Below, piece after piece: positions 12,101 to 24,110 of a stretch of 64,000 nucleotides of DNA; within the stretch, counting starts at the first letter, position 1, and each line of letters opens with the position of its first letter. Where the stretch lies: the NCBI GenBank assembly GCA_934045075.1, contig OW203729.1:5985816-6049815 (forward strand). The letters run 5' to 3'. The DNA is from Yponomeuta sedellus (Eukaryota; Arthropoda; Insecta; Lepidoptera; Yponomeutidae). The position numbers and the translations under genes are program-made. Under the pieces are notes generated by a model. The model did no database searches, was not told where the DNA came from, and saw only the letters and a program-made list of their open reading frames with translations.

Positions 12101-15100
12101 ACAAGATTTGGTGCGCATATGTAATTGGGCTGTCCAATACCGCTGGCAATATCATTCTCCTCCATTTCGAAATAAGAGCATTTCTGTAAAACTTGGATAG
12201 ATAAGATATTGATCATAGGGATTGGTTTTGTTTACGTATTCTCAGTGATCTGATAAGGATAACACACCGCTCGCGTTATTTAAACAATGTACTAAGAAAG
12301 CGAGCCATTTGGTCAAACAGCATGCCACTATTTGCTTGGATTTCTAGAAGTAGGTCTTATAGGCGTACGGAAAAAACGCCACTGATATCATAAAGTCTTT
12401 ATCTCTTCCGTGGATAATGATAGAGTTAGCCAGCAAATACAGTGGTAAAACTTACCTAAGATAATTTAAGTATGCTAAAGATTAATTTTAAATTATGGAA
12501 CTATCGGTAAAATATCATTATTTATTGTAATTTTTTTTAATGTAAGTGTAATAAGAGTATAAATAAATAAAATAACACTGGCACTACTATTATATTCACA
12601 TAACATCACCATGCTGTCGGATAATGAATTGTATTAAAATGAATTGAATTTAGTAAGTAGGTACATGAGTTGATAATGATGTCGGTATTTCTGATTGTAC
12701 GTGATCAATAACTTAATAGCACCGATTCTTGTTGGAATGTCATCCGTAATATAACTGAACAGAATTTACGCCCATAAAGTTAAAGGTGCAGTCGATTGTA
12801 GGAAAATCCAGCTTGTGTCTCTACTATCTTATATGTAATATGACACTAAGAATGCTATTAACGCGAATGGAATATTAAATTTTCGTGTCACTATTAAGCG
12901 GCGTAGGTAACTATATAACTTAGTAATTATTAACAATAGAAACATTGTATTCGCGGAGGTTCTCATGGCCTCCGTGAAAGAGTAGTAGCTATTAGTCCAG
13001 TTCAGGGTTTTTGTACGAGTAGCTACTAAAAATTCACAAATTATGCTACGACTGTCTGCTTAGTTGACTACACAAGTATAGATCTAGTCCACCAACTTAT
13101 AAATGGAAAACTTCGTACAAATTCCATTGCAAATAGTTAATACTTTGATAATCATAATATCTTCTAAACAACACAATCCCTTGCAATGGTCACAATCGAG
13201 GCAGGGTATCCTAAATGCTGGTGAAGTAAACATTAATAGTTAAACTGTGAACTCGATTAATATGTTTATAATATCGATCATAAAGGGGTCCTTCTAAGTC
13301 CTCAAGTCCTCTGGAACCCTACGCTGCGCGTGGACCGACACGCAATTGCCCGTTGGTTCAGAATCGTCAATATAATACACTTCCAATAAGCGAAACTTTA
13401 AAATTATCTATATTTTTAGACCATTTTTTATATTTCTTTGATTCTGTCTGTAATTTCTAAAATTGCGTGAGCAATTTTTGAGATTTCCTCCATTTTTTTA
13501 GCGTTATTACTTCACATTTCGACTAGACCTGACTATTTTACCTACTTATTCTGTTTTTCTCCAGTTTTCTGTTAATATTATAAATAAAATAAACAAACAC
13601 ATTTTAAATAGGTATTTATTTATTTATTTCTTTCTTTTTGGGAAACTTGCAGCTTAAATAAAGCACAAAGTTGAAGTCGTTCCAGTTTTATGATTTATAA
13701 AACGCTTCACAACACCACAAGTTATAGTTTAGAAACCTTTCAGATTTTGCGCATCAAAATTCCTGATGGAATCCTAACGTTTGCGATAGCAATTAGTAGG
13801 GAATTGTACAGTTAGAATTTAGGAAACAGCAAATTAATATAAAATATTTTTGCCATGTTAATAACACGTAGATGTGAGAAATTACTTTTAGGTTCGTCGA
13901 CAATGCGGAATCCTGAAACCGCGTAAAAATCGCTCCGATTGCTCCATGTTACGGGGAATAGCCAAAATAAACACCCAAATTGCCTTGAATTGAGTTTGTG
14001 TTTGTAATGAAACGAAACCGACCTTCGCGGATGGCAGCTATATGCCGATTAGTTTCGCATACGCTGAATACGTGGCGATAAATGTTAACGGTTACTAGGA
14101 AACGTGTGGCGTTATACTTTTAGTTTCACTCCATTATGTTGTTTACCTCAAAACAAGCTACGTGATCAGTGGTAGTATCGAGGCGACAGCTTGTGAGGCC
14201 CAAATATAATCGCAAAACGCATTTTTGCCAGCTCCGAGTCGGCTAAATCACACGAGCCGATATAGTGGATCAAGTACGTAATTAGGCCGCAGTAATGATA
14301 CTACGGCGATAAGCCAGCGGCCAGACAAAAGGGACGTGGGCGCAGTAAAGGCGCGACGAGTTGTATAGAAATCACGCCCTCGCCCCGTCTCTTCTGTGTG
14401 AATTTCGTCCCATCCGCCCCTTCAGTATATTTTGTATGAAAAGTCTGCGCGTCTTTTCCGCGCCCCTTCTGTGTCTTCCGCTGGCTAAGGTACTAGAAGG
14501 CCCTAGATTTTGTTAGGGTATTGTAGTACAATGACAACTGCATGAACATGGCGATTTCATTTCATTGCTGCATTAAGTCGCAGCCTGCACAAGCATCGCA
14601 CCTTCTAGGCGCCAACGTTATAAAAAACACGTCACGTGACCCGTCCATTTATCTGTCATGGTACTGTAATGCACTAACGGAATCGAGACACATTTATATG
14701 TTGCACTATGTCAATGTGCTGCGGAGGTAAACAACCGTACACATCCGTATAATTCTTGTCAACCGTTATCTCAAAGTCAACGGACAACATACAATGGCAA
14801 ACGCCGTTCCGTTATTGGGTACGTTAGACTTAAATCGTATATAATTGTGCTTACACTATTTTTATTTTTAATGCACTAACCCGTGCTAAGGAACAAATTT
14901 AAAAACCTATTTAGAGGCTAAAAATTTCACCCATGCCGGGATTCGAACCCGCAACCTCTGGCTATCCGTACCAGCGCTCTACCAATTGAGCTACTTTTAT
15001 AATTGTGCTACTTTTAAATCTAAAAGTGGCAAATCAGACTCGCATGGGCAGACTTTCCAAAATTAATCTCCGCCTTCGAATGTGAATAAATCAAATTATG

Positions 15101-16518
15101 GGCATTCGGTGAAATGAAAATAAAAAGGCGGAAGTGCAAGTCACTTCACCTTTAGCAGTCCTAACTTGCGGAGTAGAAACCTGGGTTACTACAAAGGCTG
15201 TGACGTTACAGGTTGTGACATTTAAAGGTAACCAACCACAGAATTTGCATAGATACCTAATGAAATTCCAATATATGTTCAAGCAATACATGTACTCTCT
15301 TTAAACTTAACAACTTATTGAATAAGTTGTTAAGTTCACTCATTTACTCTCAAAGTCCATCAAAACATTGCACGCATATTTATCTATGTTTTGAAGGACT
15401 GGGTGTTTTTATTTTCGACAACCCTACGCGTTGACAACCCTGTTGTCAACGAGCTCCGTCGAGAGTATTTAAGCTTATACATTGAAGGATTATTATAGAT
15501 TAAAATCAAATGAATTCCAGCATGCCCGCGCGCGTCGCCGAGGCGTTGTAATGTAGCTAGACCTTTAGCCTGCCATGTTACTAAGACTGGAGGCCATGTT
15601 ACTAAGACTAGTGGCATAGTGACATGGCATGGCGCAGCTTACGCCAGGCGAGATAGGTGTATGTACCTCATCTACTTTCTCCTATAAACTGTATATTAAC
15701 TTAAACTTTTTTTTCTAATTTGAGATCGGTCTCACGGCCACAAGCAGTTCATTTGCGTTAAGATTGGCGTATTTGGCGTGTCAAGCGTCCCGTTCCTTAT
15801 GCATAGTTTGGCCTAATGTACGTATGGGTAGCACTAACGTTTGGTGTCTCTTTGACTTGTTACCTTAAAAATTAACAAAGGTTCTTTTGTCCTATAAAAC
15901 TCCACTCTCCACATCAACAGTGGGTTAATACAAGAAAAAACTATCTAGTACTAACCTTTGTACAAAGTGGGCTAGGCCGACTAAGTTTTCAGGATGGTAT
16001 AGGTGCTGGGCAAGCCAAAACCATGTCCCAGGCACTGCAGCATCCCAGTGGTCCCTTCACACATCTAGTGCGTGTGAAAATGCCACTGGACGCTGTATAA
16101 ATGATCTCATTATGTAGACGCACAGGCCAATAACTTTATGCAGATTTGTTTTTAGTGGAATAAAGAATTTTCATTCATTCAAAATTCTACAGGACGTCAT
16201 GTAATATTGGCCTTTTGGCATCTACTTAATGAGATGATTTATACAGCGTCCAGTGGCATCTTTACACACACTAGATGGGTGAAGGGCCCCTCCGACGCTG
16301 TAGTGCCTGGGATATGGTTTTTATAGATGGTGTAGGACGTCGTGTTGGTATGTTATAAACTTATAACCTAGCCAACTTACCATGGCAAACCCGGAGAGTA
16401 GTGCTGAGGTCTTGCTGGAGGCCTTCAGCTTGGCACGGCTAAGTTGCAGCTTCCGCCAGGAAAGATAGGCGGGAGTGTGGAGCCCGTCCGCCGACTGGAT
16501 CGGCGCCTCGCCCGACAT
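9199..16518 (-). CDS. Orai: Orai, store-operated (CRAC) calcium channel pore subunit, two coding exons
   Basis: Forms the plasma-membrane calcium pore opened by STIM when ER calcium is depleted. Coding exons on the minus strand are 16518-16381 and 9729-9199, joined in phase 0 (donor ATG|GTAAGT, acceptor TTTTCCAG). The product is 222 residues. The N-terminal block [20 protein letters not shown] precedes TM1. The selectivity-filter glutamate is E51 in AMVEVQL. TM2 carries the VAVHMLALM histidine, TM3 is around [15 protein letters not shown], and TM4 is around [14 protein letters not shown]. The C-terminal helix [12 protein letters not shown] is the usual STIM-contact segment. The start MSGEAPIQ corresponds to the short isoform of fly Orai; the frame stays open upstream to 16665 without conserved sequence. 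The 6.65-kb intron holds several MITEs and SINEs. The gene is convergent with MORN3. Confidence 0.96.
9833..10236. mobile_element. MITE with GCCTGCGCAGACGAGGGA ends, in the Orai intron
   Basis: The element begins GGCCTGCGCAGACGAGGGA and ends with the near-complement (TCCCTCGTCTGCGTAGGCC), about 400 bp in all. It matches the composite element in mRpS22 intron 3 (2574-3022). It lies about 100 bases inside the intron from the Orai last-exon acceptor. No coding capacity is seen. Confidence 0.75.
10925..11500. repeat. Clustered non-LTR retroelement 3'-end fragments in the Orai intron
   Basis: Three adjoining pieces. At 10925-11060 lies an inverted copy of family B. At 11060-11260 is a segment (GACTGCCATTACATGACA, CACTAGCGGTAGTCACG) that recurs at 37985-38160 and 42475-42600. 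At 11278-11500 is a segment starting TTCTTCCCGCGGGTGTCGTA and ending TATGTCCAGCAGTGGAC with a GACGACGAC tail; it recurs at 28885-29080. The simple GAC tail and the common 3' ends indicate LINE-type retroposition. A long open frame across the cluster is judged spurious. Confidence 0.65.
11803..12036. mobile_element. MITE with ~45-bp inverted ends, Orai intron
   Basis: The left arm (11803-11855) includes CTTGTCCAATTTAGTAAACA. The right arm (11979-12036) carries its complement, TGTTTACTAAATTGGACAAG. The arms match over about 45 bases with small indels and enclose about 130 bp of AT-rich non-coding DNA. Confidence 0.75.
12037..14849. other. Orai intron interior; GC-rich island at 14090-14480
   Basis: AT-rich, with no recognised gene or transposon to about 14090. 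From 14090 to 14480 the sequence becomes CpG-rich and repeats pyrimidine-rich CGCCCC(T/G)TCT motifs (near 14380, 14416 and 14458). This could be an intronic promoter or enhancer, or a decayed repeat; the sequence alone does not decide. Confidence 0.3.
14850..14993 (-). mobile_element. SINE family A copy (tRNA-like head plus tail)
   Basis: On the minus strand the copy reads a tRNA-like head with D-arm (GGTAGAGCGCTGGTACGG) and T-arm (GGGTTCGAATCCCGG). The family body follows (AATTTTTAGCCTCTAAATAG, TTCCTTAGCACGGGTTAGTG), then an A-rich tail. The anticodon loop lacks the usual T33. Many copies with the same flank exist in the window, so this is a SINE and not a functional tRNA gene. Confidence 0.8.
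16017..16321. repeat. Inverted pair of a retroposon next to the Orai exon 1 donor
   Basis: Arms 16017-16144 and 16195-16321 are about 85% complementary by eye. Shared landmarks include CCCAGGCACTGCAGC and GCCACTGGACGCTGTATAAA. The forward copy ends with an AATAAAGAATTTTCATTC-type tail. The inverted arm ends 59 bases from the Orai exon 1 splice donor (16380). Confidence 0.75.
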
Positions 16519-16715
16519 CACGCAGTTGTGCTGTGAAGCCAAAGCGGAGTTTAGATTTGGTATGATTCTCAACGGGTTGAGGGGATTTTGAACTACACTG
16601 GGTTGAAATAGTGTCAGTCTTAGCATGATCAATGATAAAAGTTTGTAGTTTTCTGTTGCAGTCACACGTAACGGGTCGGTTATGTCTAGTGTTGCACAGA
16701 TACATGACTTTATAA

Positions 16716-17275
16716 CAGAGTTTTCAACTACTATAACCTCCTAGAAGATTCGGAGTAGTTTTTACCCCTGAAGGTAAAAACTACTCCGAATCTTCTAAAA
16801 TTACGTAGAGCTCGAAAAAAAAAACATTTAGCCAAAAAAGTTATGAATGTATTGTAAGTTTTCCAGATCTTCCATTGTTTTTTTTTGGGGGTGTATTAAG
16901 AAAGTTATTAATTATGTCTATGTATAGGACGCCAGAGGGCTAAGTGCGAGTTTTTTAACTACTCGATCGCGTTAACGTAAACTCATATTTCTATTGCATC
17001 GAGGAAGCGCCACCTAGCGACAGGTATGGAAATTAAAATTGCTAAGTGCGAGTTGTAATGGTTTACGTTGAGAAGTGAACACGTTTACCAGCCAAAACAC
17101 GAATAAACGCGAGTGGGAGTTGTACTGTGACAGCGTTTTGCCAGTTCGAACGGTTAACTTACTCATACTCACTACTCAATGCTCGATTAACGCGGTAGTA
17201 AAGTTATTCGATTGGATCTGTCAAACTCGCACTAAGCACTCAGGCCTTAGGAGGTTAAAGTAGTTGAAAACTCTG
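16716..17275. mobile_element. MITE just upstream of the Orai start codon
   Basis: The ends CAGAGTTTTCAACTACT (16716) and the complement AGTAGTTGAAAACTCTG (17259-17275) form TIRs that continue into a second inverted block (AACCTCCTA). An internal 25-bp hairpin lies at about 16742-16797 (GAAGATTCGGAGTAGTTTTT and complement). The element lies 198 bp upstream of the Orai ATG, so it probably falls in the 5' UTR, promoter or first intron of that gene. Confidence 0.75.
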
Positions 17276-17410
17276 CTAAGTTAAAACATGTTTTGAAAGA
17301 ATAAATTTGGAGTTTCTTTATTAGCTTCTCCACATAATCTATTCACTCTGAAACCAATAGATTTGAATTTGATTAATTACTTAAACATTTGGTTTAAGTA
17401 AAAGTTTATC

Positions 17411-17590
17411 TTCTTCTTCAGGCTATATTATGTAGTCCACTGCTGGACATAGTCCTCCCCTAATGAGCGCCATAGCGCCCTGTCATCAGCTTGCCGCATC
17501 CAGCATCTGCCGGCAGTTTTTCGCAGATCGTCATCCCACCTGGTCGGAGGGCGTCCTACACTACGTTTGCCGAGTCGCGGTCTCCAAAGT
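17411..17590 (-). pseudogene. LINE reverse-transcriptase polyprotein C-terminus, truncated
   Basis: The minus-strand translation contains SVGRPPTRWDDDLRKTAG followed by WRSLGEDYVQQWTT and a stop. This is the usual extreme C-terminus of non-LTR retrotransposon ORF2 proteins. A GAAGAAGAA simple tail follows. A second copy lies at 35935-36105. Both are 5'-truncated dead fragments. Confidence 0.7.
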
Positions 17591-18019
17591 TTATAATAAA
17601 TACAATAAATATTTATTTATAACCGAATAAACTTACTTTACCTTTTAATGGGAAGAACACGAGCAGGTAAAAAATCAATATGTGTAGTGCTTACGAAACT
17701 TTTAGTTCAAAAATAAAGAAAAATGTATTAGAATTTAATTTTTACATTTATTAACTGAGTACCTAGCAACCAAAATTAGACCCATTAGAAAGTAGCCCTC
17801 AAAATGACATCGCATACATATTTACGCATTAAATACGTAAATATGTATGAGAATTGCAAAAGCATGGATGTCAAGACTAATGCTGTTGACTGTATGACCG
17901 CGACAGGATATCAGCGTTGTGCGAGTACCTCGGTGCTCCTACGACACATGCTGAGTCGCGACCATTTTGGTGGCTCAATACTTTAAACCTGAGCGTGACA
18001 ATATAAAAAAGTTTGTATA

Positions 18020-18105
18020 TTTTTTAAAAACCTATTTAGAGGCTAAATTAAATTTGTTCCTTAGCACGGGTTAGTGCATTAAAAATAAAAATAGTGTAAT
18101 GTTTG
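18020..18105 (+). mobile_element. SINE family A tail fragment
   Basis: The body and A-rich tail of family A (TTCCTTAGCACGGGTTAGTG and AAAATAAAAATAG) are present without the tRNA-like head. Confidence 0.65.
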
Positions 18106-20250
18106 TATGTTTGTGATGTTCTGTTTGTGATGTAATCAATGTTTGAAACGTGTTCTGTTTGTCCTTTTTCTTTTCTTTAAGGAAAAATATTACATCCATA
18201 CATGTAATATTTTTCCTTTATGTTTTATTTGATGTTCATGTATGCCTTTGTTATGTTTTAAAGTATGCCGTTAAATAAATGTTTTATCTATCTATCAATA
18301 CCAAACTATCTCTTTTTTTATCATTGTTAAAAAAAGAGAACATATCCAAGACCCATATAGACCAAAGCCCTTTCCAATATTCTTTATGATTTAAGACAAG
18401 TAAATAGCTTACTAACCCATAGCAACTCTTATAACTAGTAGAATTAGTTTTGGTATCAAATAAAAAGCGATGGCCGGCAGAATCATCCACTATCTTTTGA
18501 TTAATCAACTATAATCGATAGTCGTATTAAATGTAGGTTATTGTGATATGTTAACCAACTGATGACAAATATTTTTATTTGGTAAATACCTATCGTGTAG
18601 TTTAGTTTACACCCATATTAAATAATTTATTGCTCTTTTAACCTTTTAAGCAGCCTAAATAGGTGGCAGCCCTATGTTTTTAGGATACTTCAAAATTTCG
18701 GACAATGCCCATTGTCAAATTGTGACATTTTAGGACCACAAAATGCATGAGTCACACTCATGCCTTCTAACTACCCATACTGGTGCATAATACAAAAAAT
18801 GTGCATCTAACTGAAAACTACACATTACAAACCTCTGTAACTCATACACTAACAATATCTTGTTGATAGCTGTGAGTTGACCGAAGTGCATAGAAAAGAA
18901 AACAACTGACAGTAGATTTATAGAGAGTTAGTGTATGAGAAACCAAGGTTTAGTAGTTTAATTAGTATACTAAGAAACCTTACCTTGTTTATTAAGTAAT
19001 TTTGAGTGGCTATCTAACTGTCTAAAAGCAGAAATAAGTTCCCAGTCCCCCATACAACAGGTATTTTTGACAAAACAAATGTGACAATACCAATGTATTC
19101 ATGAGTATCACATCCTATTAATTAAGAAGCCTCTGTGCCGTGGGACGCATAGAAAGGACATGGGGCAAGGGCGTGGGATGAGGGCATGCAAAAGATGTGT
19201 TGCCCTTTCTATTAACTTTCACACAAAATATACTGGCGGGACGGGACAGCCTACACAGAAAAGACCGGTGAGCGCGGAAACTCTATACTATGTGTCGTCA
19301 CTTTTCCGTGTATGCACCCCACATGCTTTCTATGTGGCCCGCACCTAACATAGGTAAACCTTAATTTCTCAAATTATATTTGGTACCTCTGTGAGAAGGA
19401 AATTAATTAATTACTTCCTAATTGGAGATGGAACCTATCAAACCAAATTAAATTTTAATTGGTTCTGTTGCACACAAAGGCATTACTATGATTCTCGAGA
19501 GGAAATGTATTTCAGTCACGAGCAAAGCTTTAAAAAAGGTCTGTCTTATTGAACTATTAAGCTCAGATTCACAAGCTTGATAGCTCAATAATAAAGACTT
19601 GGGCATTAAGTCTTAACTATATGGTAAGCTGTTATGGTAAGTTATTATTATTATTATATGGTAAGCTCAGTATAAAGGCAATAAGATTATTAATAATAAA
19701 TAATAAAATAAAGATAGTCAAGCTAAGTTTTAACAAAAATATTAGAGCCAATACCACACCCAAGCCCTGCACCAAAACATTAGTGGTATTGAATCAACTC
19801 ACATGATGTTAAAATAGAGTCTCCAGACAGATGTACCTTACACCAGACCAAATAGGGGTCCACTAATACCTGACATCAATAGTAAGCGATTACAGTTATT
19901 TAACTAAAGACTTTGTGATTGTATAACTCAACATAACCTTGTACTTGAAGATGTTGTCAGGATATTAAAACTCAAACCATGAACAATGTAAATCAATAGA
20001 AGGATCACTTATCAACAATACAATATAGAAGGAAAATTAAAAAAATTAAGAATCAAAATAAACAAGTGCTAACAGTCTTGTGTGTGGGCAACATTTACTG
20101 AAACTAGAGTTGTAGTGCAACACAGTTTACAGACGCTGTATTTACTGTAACTGATAGTAATGTTTGTGGTCGGTGTGAAGCAAGGCCAGAATCTATGAGA
20201 ACACTTCATAAACACAAGCTACTAGAGAATGGCATACCTTGCTAAATTTG
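18106..20250. other. AT-rich intergenic DNA between Orai and ERK
   Basis: A short hairpin lies at about 18182-18220 (GGAAAAATATTACAT and complement). No gene, transposon or tRNA is recognised in the rest. Short open frames here are below what can be supported. Confidence 0.4.
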
Positions 20251-20720
20251 GGACACCACTGATTAGAATGACCGTATCGACTGCTAGGGCTTACGCAGCG
20301 GTAATTATTTCCAACCGAACTGGCCGACCAAACCGACATACCTAAACAAATCGCACGATAATCCCGAAAGCAGTCAGGCGACGTGCGAGGTCACTATTAA
20401 AATATATATGCAAGTACACCGAGTTTAATCCATTAGCTTGTAGTAGAGATAACACCTGACTTTCTAAGCCGCGCGAACTAAATGAAGCGATGACTGTTCA
20501 TTGATTCACCGATTATTTTAATATTTTTTTCGGGAAAGAAAATTATGAAGGAAAGGAAGCTGGCTGTCGTTTTAAATTTTTCCCAACCCAACCAAAGCGC
20601 AACATTACATTGACGGTTTAATTAATTGGTTCTGATTGTTCTGTGACATTGACATTTCATTTGACAACTTTGACAAGACATTCAGTGTGGCCAGTTCGTA
20701 GCCGGCCAAGGTGGCCAAAA
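20250..20720. promoter_or_regulatory. Possible promoter or untranslated first exon region between Orai and ERK
   Basis: This interval is richer in CpG than its surroundings (GCGACGTGCGAGG, AAGCCGCGCGAAC) and is free of recognised repeats. On the minus strand a GT donor (AAG|GTATGC, near 20241) could end a non-coding exon of Orai. Clustered TGACATTTGAC-like words lie at 20640-20680. This is inference from composition and position only. Confidence 0.25.
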
Positions 20721-21634
20721 TCGTTAAAATAGGTACCTCGTGATGTTTTTGTCCATCTTTTTGGAGTTAAGATTGCATTTTTAGTAACCGATTTTTATTT
20801 TTAACAGCTTATTTAGGTGATGATAAAAAGTCAAAAATAAAAGTGTGCAAAATATGCTTAAACATCATTATATCGACAACTCTCAAAGTCCTATGATGAC
20901 GAAACACTTAAAAGTCAATGGTAAACGTCGTAAAAATTTATGTATTACGATTACGCTAAAAATAAAGATTTTGTTCTATTTGTCACCAAAAGTAGCAGAA
21001 TTAGATTTTGGCAACATAAAAGCATAAATCGCGATAATTCGCCTCTTCTGGCAATAAAGTTTGTAACCATAGACTAGATAGAGTTTGAGAACCATAACCA
21101 AGACAAAAAACTCACAGTATACTAAGGATGGGAAACGTTGATTACATTTGATTCCAATAATTTTATTTGCTGATTAAGACCTTTCTCTTTTCCCATAACT
21201 GTATTTTATTCTCAAATTCTACATTTATTCTGCTTGAACTCTATAAATTTAAATATTTCCGCTTTTATTCAATCAAATCTCTTATAAATTTTGGAACTGT
21301 AGAAAGCCTTATAGAAAGAGACGACATAGAAAAAAAATATGGGAAAGAAAGAGATGACGCATATTGTTCCTGCCTGTTCACTTTTGTAACGGTACCGCTT
21401 TCGTGCGGGAGTGTCCATGGGTATCAGCGAGCGGGGTACGAAATGATAAGCGAGTGACAAGTGGACTAATATTTATTTGGATGGATGCACATTGGATAAT
21501 GTAGGTCGGCTGAAGTGAATTGTTTTAGTGAATAGTTGGACCTTCGTTGGGTACGGCGTCGCGTGTTGAGTCGTTGAGCAGCAAAGTAAAAACTGTGATT
21601 TCTGAGTGGCTTTTGTGCTGGTCTGATTGTCACG

Positions 21635-21759
21635 ATGGCCGAAGCTAGCGCCGCCAGCAGCAATCCCAATGCTGAGATCGTGCGAGGACAGGTCTTCGAG
21701 GTGGGCCCGCGTTACACAAGCCTGCAATACATCGGGGAAGGTGCCTACGGAATGGTTGT
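21635..21759 (+). CDS. rl: ERK MAP kinase (rolled), first coding exon
   Basis: ERK is the terminal kinase of the Ras-Raf-MEK cascade, acting in cytoplasm and nucleus. The exon begins at ATG 21635 (context CACGATGG) and ends at the donor GT|GTAAGT (21759/21760) in phase 2. It encodes a short Ala/Ser-rich N-terminus, then [20 protein letters not shown] and the glycine-rich ATP loop GEGAYGMVV. This is the classical start of animal ERK1/2, with the first coding exon ending inside the Gly loop. Lys (VAIKK), the TEY activation loop and all later domains are absent from the window. No later exon was recognised between 21760 and 64000, so the first intron would exceed 42 kb if the gene is intact. Confidence 0.93.
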
Positions 21760-23337
21760 GTAAGTACCAAAACCAATACAAACAATTCATAACCTCTTGT
21801 GCAAACAAACATTACTGGAAGCTTCAGCTGGCCCCGTGGGTCGAGCAGTCGACTGAACCAGCTACCTGACACGTTTCCTTTATCCTAATTGAGGGGCGGA
21901 AACTAAATATGCAGCGACACGAGAGTAAACCTGCGACAAACGAGGGTATTAGGCTAACATTGAATCATAGCTAAGATAAGACCACTGAATAATAATTGAA
22001 AGTGATAAGTAGGTACCTGTTATGTCATAAAACAGTTAGTCACGGACAAAATACAAGGAAAACAGGCGATCTATGTTCTCCATCAAAACTGAACTAACTA
22101 AAATGTACCTATTAGTTTTCCCATTGTATGTTTGACAAAGCTCTAGGAATAAATTCTATCTTAATATTTTGATATTGTAGGTATATGGTATGTAGTCATA
22201 GTTATGCTGAAATAGTAAAATTGTTTTTATTAAAAAAAAACTTTAATTTTTATCAATGGCTCTTTATCTAATGTCAAACTTATCATCACCCAATGTCAAA
22301 CTTATTTGATTTTAGAAAGCAAACTGTTTTCAAAGCGTCTTATTAGTATGTTTAAGTTTCAGCATTATCACATTGGAATGGAGAACATGCCTCAAAATTA
22401 GTTTGGAGCGTAAAAATTGTACCATTTACTAAATTTTTTCTGCTGTCCAGAAGTTTATCGTTGTTGTCTTCACAACATGAAAGCTTTCAAACTGAAACTA
22501 GAATGTTATTGGATTCATTGTTAATTAATTTTAATAAGCCACTGTTAATGATAGAATGTTGCTCTAAACCACAAATGATGCAACTGTTTAAGTATGGCTT
22601 GCTTCACATTGAAGAGGTTGTAGGTGCAAACCTCAGCATAAATAAATTGCCTTTGTCCTAAGATATGTTGTGAGTTTTTAGTAACACTACCACTCGCTAA
22701 CGGTGAATGAAAATCTTGAGGATACCGGAGTGCCAGCGGCGTTCATATACCTCAGTACTTAAAATTGCCAATCTCCAGTGGGAATGTGTGGCGTTGTGGC
22801 CCATACTCTCTCTAAACGAAGGTCTGTGCCCTACAGTGGGACAGTATTATTATCACTCGAGAATGTCTTGACCAATTTAGCTTGTTGTGTTTGTAATTGT
22901 TCAAGGTCTTTCCCTTGAAAGAAAAGTTTTAGAAAATCCATTTCTAGAGATGTACGTCTGTTGATGGTCAGATAGGACTCGCACATCATTTTGGCAACAG
23001 GTAAATCCTTTCATGGTGTTATTGTCAAACATAACACAATACCCTAGTTATTGAGTTATTTATATTTGAACTATCAAGTACCTAGATTTATGTGCAAAAA
23101 TATACTTCCGAGACTTATGAGGTGTGTATTATTGTTTGTGTAAAACATTCAATTTACACAGATAAACAATGTTGAGTCATCACTTGACATGTCACGCCAA
23201 TTAATTATCTTCAGGTCATTTTAATTTAATACATTAGGCATGTATTCATTCAAACCACTCCCCGTTTTTGAGCAAGCCATTTAATTGAAATGTTTAGGAT
23301 TTCGTACCTCAAAGGGACAAATGGAATCCTTATAGAA
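21760..23337 (+). other. Start of ERK intron 1
   Basis: AT-rich DNA with no recognised gene. A fragment at 22690-22850 (CGAAGGTCTGTGCCCTACAG) resembles 54290-54420 and is probably a retroelement remnant. Confidence 0.4.
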
Positions 23338-23655
23338 TCACTTTGTTGTCAGTCCGACCGTTCTATCGTCCGTCCGACTGTCCGCTCGACCGTCCGTGAC
23401 ACCCTCCGTACGACCGTTCGTCTGACCGTCCGTCCGACTGTCCATCCGACTGTCCGTCTGACCGCCCGACCGTCCGTCCGACCGTCCGTCCGACCGTCCG
23501 TCCATCCGACCGTTCGTCCGACCGTCCGTCCGACCGACCGTCCGTCCGTCCGTCCGTCTCGCCGTTCGACCGTCCGTCCGAACGTCCCTCCGTTCGACCG
23601 TCCGTTCGACCGTCCGTCCGTCTGACCGTCCGACCGTCCGTCTGTCCATACGTAT
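23338..23655. repeat. Imperfect CCGT/CCGA tetranucleotide array
   Basis: About 315 bp of CCGTCCGACCGTCCG-type repeats with frequent substitutions. Open frames run through several phases (Arg/Pro/Thr/Val on +, Asp/Gly/Arg on -), as expected of a tetranucleotide array rather than a gene. A much shorter related tract lies at 60360-60405, next to AGGGTTCTGTAGTCAACAAG. Confidence 0.9.
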
Positions 23656-23713
23656 GTCTGTAAAACTGTAACACTCTATTTCAAAACTATTTGAAACTCG
23701 TATAGGAACCTAC

Positions 23714-24110
23714 CTGCAAATTCGTACGGAACACTCGCTGCGCGAGTCCCTCTCGCACTTGCCCGGTTTTTTTCTTTGTTGGGTCAGAATTGATTAATTA
23801 ATGAAAACTATGTGCGACTTACCGCGAGTATTATCTGTCTAATCAGCCCAAAAATAGCGCCAACTGTAATGCATAGGCTTCTCTTCACGCCAACCCATCC
23901 GTTCCTTTTCTAATCTCGTCGAATGTTTCCCGGCCTCTTTCACAATGTCGCGGGTATTATAAGTGCGAAAATCGCACGAAAAGAATGCGACCGTCCTAGC
24001 CTTGCGTCATCGCCAGACATCCTGAATATTTTGCCTAATATTTGAAAGGTTTTTCATAGCAACTAGACCCCATGAGCTGTGCGAGGGAGACGGCGTCAAG
24101 GGACGTTTAT
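23714..24110 (+). repeat. Dispersed repeat, uninterrupted copy
   Basis: Matches 34592-35415 in the same order: GTACGGAACACTCGCTGCGC, then ATAGCGCCAACTGTA, then CAATGTCGCGGGTATTATAA, then GTCATCGCCAGACATCC, then CCCCATGAGCTGTGCGAG. This copy is contiguous, while the other carries two insertions. The repeat is non-coding and its class is unknown. Confidence 0.75.

Noticed and set aside
23290..23674. Three overlapping 103-111 residue frames rich in Arg, Asp, Thr
   Set aside because: They are shadows of the CCGT/CCGA simple repeat; composition and length follow from the tract.
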